From: Adhaeribacter pallidiroseus
Lineage (GTDB): Bacteria; Bacteroidota; Bacteroidia; Cytophagales; Hymenobacteraceae
NCBI RefSeq assembly: GCF_003340495.1
Contig: NZ_QASA01000001.1
Coordinates: forward strand, 4,278,001-4,342,000
DNA length: 64,000 nucleotides
Reading direction: 5' to 3'
Below the pieces are notes generated by a model, which saw only the letters and a list, made by a program, of their open reading frames with translations, made no database searches and was not told the DNA's origin. Both the position numbers and the translations under genes were made by a program. Every line of letters starts with the position of its first letter. Position 1 is the first letter of the stretch. Shown here piece after piece: positions 61,977 to 64,000 of this stretch.

Positions 61977-64000
61977 ATGAAGATTAGTTTACCCTTTCAA
62001 AATAGGAGCCGCGCAGATGTACACGAATTACATTTACCGCTGAGGACTATGTTAAGATTTACTTGTTTCGTTTTAATTTTTTTCTGGACCACCGCGTTTA
62101 CATTTGCCCAAACCGCAATTTCGGGTAAAATATCCGACGAAAAAGGCGAAGGAATCCCGGGAGCCACTGTTTTAGTGAAGGGTACCACCGCCGGGGCAAC
62201 CACCGACCCTAACGGCAGTTTTACCCTGAATGCCCCGAATGGCACCGGCGTTTTAGTAGTATCTTTTATCGGGTATCAAACCAAAGAAGTGCCTATTAAT
62301 AACCAGTCTACCATTAACGTAACCTTAGCTCCCGATACCAAAGCACTGGACGAAGTAGTGGTAATTGGTTACGGTACGCAACGTAAATCTGATTTAACCG
62401 GAGCAGTAGCTACTGTAAAAGCCGAGCAATTGCAGGAACGGCCATCTCCTTCGTTAAACCAAGCTTTAGCCGGTCGTATGGCAGGAGTACAAGTTAACAA
62501 CAACTCGGGGCGCCCGGGTGGCCGTACTACCGTGCGGGTGCGGGGCTTTAGCTCTATTAACTCCTCTAACAACCCATTATATGTGGTAGACGGCGTAATG
62601 CTGCCCCAAGGGAACCAGGCGCAGTTTAGTAATGCCATCGACTACATTAACCCGAACGATATCGTATCGGTGGAAGTTTTGAAAGATGCTTCTTCTACGG
62701 CTATTTACGGTGCCAGAGGTGCCAATGGGGTTATTCTGGTAACTACGAAACGCGGCAAAGCCGGCGAAGGCCAAGTAACCTATAATGCGGATTTTAGCGT
62801 GAACACCATTGGTCCGAACCGCCCAGAAGTACTAAATGCCCGGGAATACCTGGCTACTGAGGATTTAGCCTATGCCAACATAGCTAAGTACGATCCTAAA
62901 GGTTGGGCTGAAGGTAAATATGCTAATTTGGATCCCATAAAGAGAAGAACAGATTTCAGTAAACTTTATCCAGGTGTTTTCGACGCAAACCTACAACCTT
63001 TGTACGACACCGACTGGATGAAAGAAATTACCCAAAACAAAATTTCTCAGAACCATCAGTTAGGCTTTAGTGGCGGTAACGAACGCACCACTTATTCCTT
63101 CTCTTTAGGTTACCGCGACGACGAAGGCTTAGTAAAAACGTCGTACATGAAGCGCTACTCCGGCCGGTTTAGCATTGATGACCAGGTAAAAAAATGGTTA
63201 AAAGTAGGCGGTACCCTGAGCTATAATACGCAAACCGAAAACTTAGTGGATATTAACGATGCCGTAGCTCGCCAAATGGTAGAAGATTTCCCTTTCTTAC
63301 CGGTAAGATACGCGGATGGCACTTACGCCAATAACCGGGATTATCCGCAGGCGGAAGGTACCATGAGTTCGTATCACCGTTTAATGGGTCGCCGGTATAT
63401 TTTAAATACCCAAACCACCAACGGTAACGTGTACTCCAATATTACCTTCTTCCCGGGTTTAGAAATGCGTACGGTATTGGGTGCTAATATCCTGACCCAG
63501 GAAAACAATGAATCCAGCACCCGGACTTTATCTATCGCGGATCAAGGCTTTGCCGCGGCCCGTAACCGGAAAGAAACTTTCTGGTCTCTGGAAAATTATT
63601 TAACCTACAATAAAAAGTTTGCCGAAATCCACTCTATTACCGCATTAGCGGGTATTTCGTGGCAGGAAACCAACTTTTTTAATGTGGAAGCATTGATAAG
63701 AGGGTTTGCCACAGACTATTTTGGCTTTAACAATTTAGATGCTGGTTCCCTCCGGCCAGAAGTTTACTCAGATGCCAACCGGTTTGCCTTTAGCTCTTAC
63801 TTTGGCCGGATTAACTATAGCTTAATGGACAAATACCTCCTTACGGTAACTGGTCGGGCCGATGGTTCTTCTAAATTTGGAGCTAATAATAAATTTTCTT
63901 TCTTCCCTTCGGCGGCTTTAGCCTGGCGGGTATCCGAAGAAGAGTTCCTGAAAAGCAATCCCGTTATTTCTAATTTAAAAGTACGGACCAGCTTTGGTTT
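61977..64000 (+). CDS. SusC/RagA family TonB-dependent receptor, 3' end beyond the window
   Basis: At least 674 codons, open at the right edge. ATG at 61977 is taken because such receptors often have ~20 residues before the hydrophobic signal; ATG at 62049 is the alternative. After cleavage (near TFAQ) comes a carboxypeptidase-regulatory-like domain (GKISDEKGEGIPGATVLVK, GSFTLNAP, VVSFIGYQTKEV), then the TonB box/plug start VVVIGYGTQRKSDLTGAVA, plug segments RMAGVQVNNNSGRPGG, YVVDGVML, IVSVEVLKDASSTAIYGARGANGVILVTTKRG, and barrel strands. SusC proteins import glycans or other oligomers with a SusD partner, which would be expected just beyond 64000. The substrate cannot be told. Confidence 0.95.
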   Translation, partial: MKISLPFQNRSRADVHELHLPLRTMLRFTCFVLIFFWTTAFTFAQTAISGKISDEKGEGIPGATVLVKGTTAGATTDPNGSFTLNAPNGTGVLVVSFIGYQTKEVPINNQSTINVTLAPDTKALDEVVVIGYGTQRKSDLTGAVATVKAEQLQERPSPSLNQALAGRMAGVQVNNNSGRPGGRTTVRVRGFSSINSSNNPLYVVDGVMLPQGNQAQFSNAIDYINPNDIVSVEVLKDASSTAIYGARGANGVILVTTKRGKAGEGQVTYNADFSVNTIGPNRPEVLNAREYLATEDLAYANIAKYDPKGWAEGKYANLDPIKRRTDFSKLYPGVFDANLQPLYDTDWMKEITQNKISQNHQLGFSGGNERTTYSFSLGYRDDEGLVKTSYMKRYSGRFSIDDQVKKWLKVGGTLSYNTQTENLVDINDAVARQMVEDFPFLPVRYADGTYANNRDYPQAEGTMSSYHRLMGRRYILNTQTTNGNVYSNITFFPGLEMRTVLGANILTQENNESSTRTLSIADQGFAAARNRKETFWSLENYLTYNKKFAEIHSITALAGISWQETNFFNVEALIRGFATDYFGFNNLDAGSLRPEVYSDANRFAFSSYFGRINYSLMDKYLLTVTGRADGSSKFGANNKFSFFPSAALAWRVSEEEFLKSNPVISNLKVRTSFG

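Overview
The window looks like chromosomal DNA of a Bacteroidota species, most probably order Cytophagales (Hymenobacteraceae-like; genus not determinable by eye). Evidence: type IX secretion (T9SS) type A C-terminal sorting domains, a SusC/RagA-type TonB-dependent receptor, PorT-like barrel and DUF1080/DUF2279/DUF2027-Smr proteins, a Bacteroidota-type promoter (TTG, 19 nt, TAnnTTTG), very AT-rich spacers full of TTTTAAATTTT words, and little obvious Shine-Dalgarno sequence.

Layout. 1-6.6 kb: a frameshifted, 5'-truncated T9SS repeat protein, a lipoprotein and a Kelch/T9SS protein. 7.1-11.3 kb: plant-like glucuronokinase, GalU, RDD membrane protein, lipocalin-like protein, NagB. 11.5-20.9 kb (minus strand): a complete tryptophan operon, leader peptide-trpE-[four-helix-bundle gene]-trpGDCF-BA-[GIY-YIG element]-DAHP synthase. 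20.9-27.9 kb: esterase, GlcNAc-kinase-like ATPase, DUF2279 protein, DUF2027-Smr protein, AraC regulator plus FAD monooxygenase. 28.2-28.7 kb: RNase P RNA with two repeat insertions. 28.9-36.5 kb: tRNA 2'-phosphotransferase, PorT-like protein, GH20 hexosaminidase, alpha/beta hydrolase, aberrant Nramp-family transporter, DUF1080 protein. 36.9-48.2 kb: SDR, FAH-family hydrolase, large hybrid histidine kinase, purple acid phosphatase, sugar-lactonase-like amidohydrolase, glutaminyl cyclase and LutB; several of these fit a non-phosphorylating L-fucose/deoxysugar route ending in pyruvate plus L-lactate. 48.3-64 kb: glycerophosphodiesterase, a decayed DUF1835 gene, an IS5-family element, a tandem pair of related secreted proteins, ackA-pta, a DUF922-like protein, a LytTR regulator, creatininase-family protein and the start of a SusC receptor.

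The most unusual content lies between the genes. (1) A 17-codon leader ORF with tandem Trp codons, preceded by a Bacteroidota promoter and followed by mutually exclusive hairpins and an intrinsic terminator, looks like ribosome-mediated attenuation of trpE. (2) A small GIY-YIG nuclease gene sits exactly between 33-bp inverted repeats, and the same two arms occur elsewhere fused as gene-less palindromes: a candidate nuclease-linked mobile palindrome family. (3) Many spacers carry degenerate 7-8-nt tandem words in several families (GTTGCAA/GTTACAG, TGGACTA/TCGACCA, AGTTGTTCGTTGTT, GGTAAAT, CTAGCAT); inverted arrays bracket a four-helix-bundle (23S-IVP/Avd-like) gene between trpE and trpG, and two arrays lie inside the RNase P RNA. 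(4) REP-like double-hairpin units occur in inverted pairs at about 32.6-33.0 and 37.7-38.0 kb.

Functional links: NagB, the BadF-type kinase and the GH20 hexosaminidase suggest N-acetylglucosamine salvage; glucuronokinase beside a UTP:sugar-1-phosphate uridylyltransferase suggests UDP-glucuronate formation; Pta-AckA handles acetyl-CoA/acetate. All functions are read from sequence and remembered families; no searches were run.
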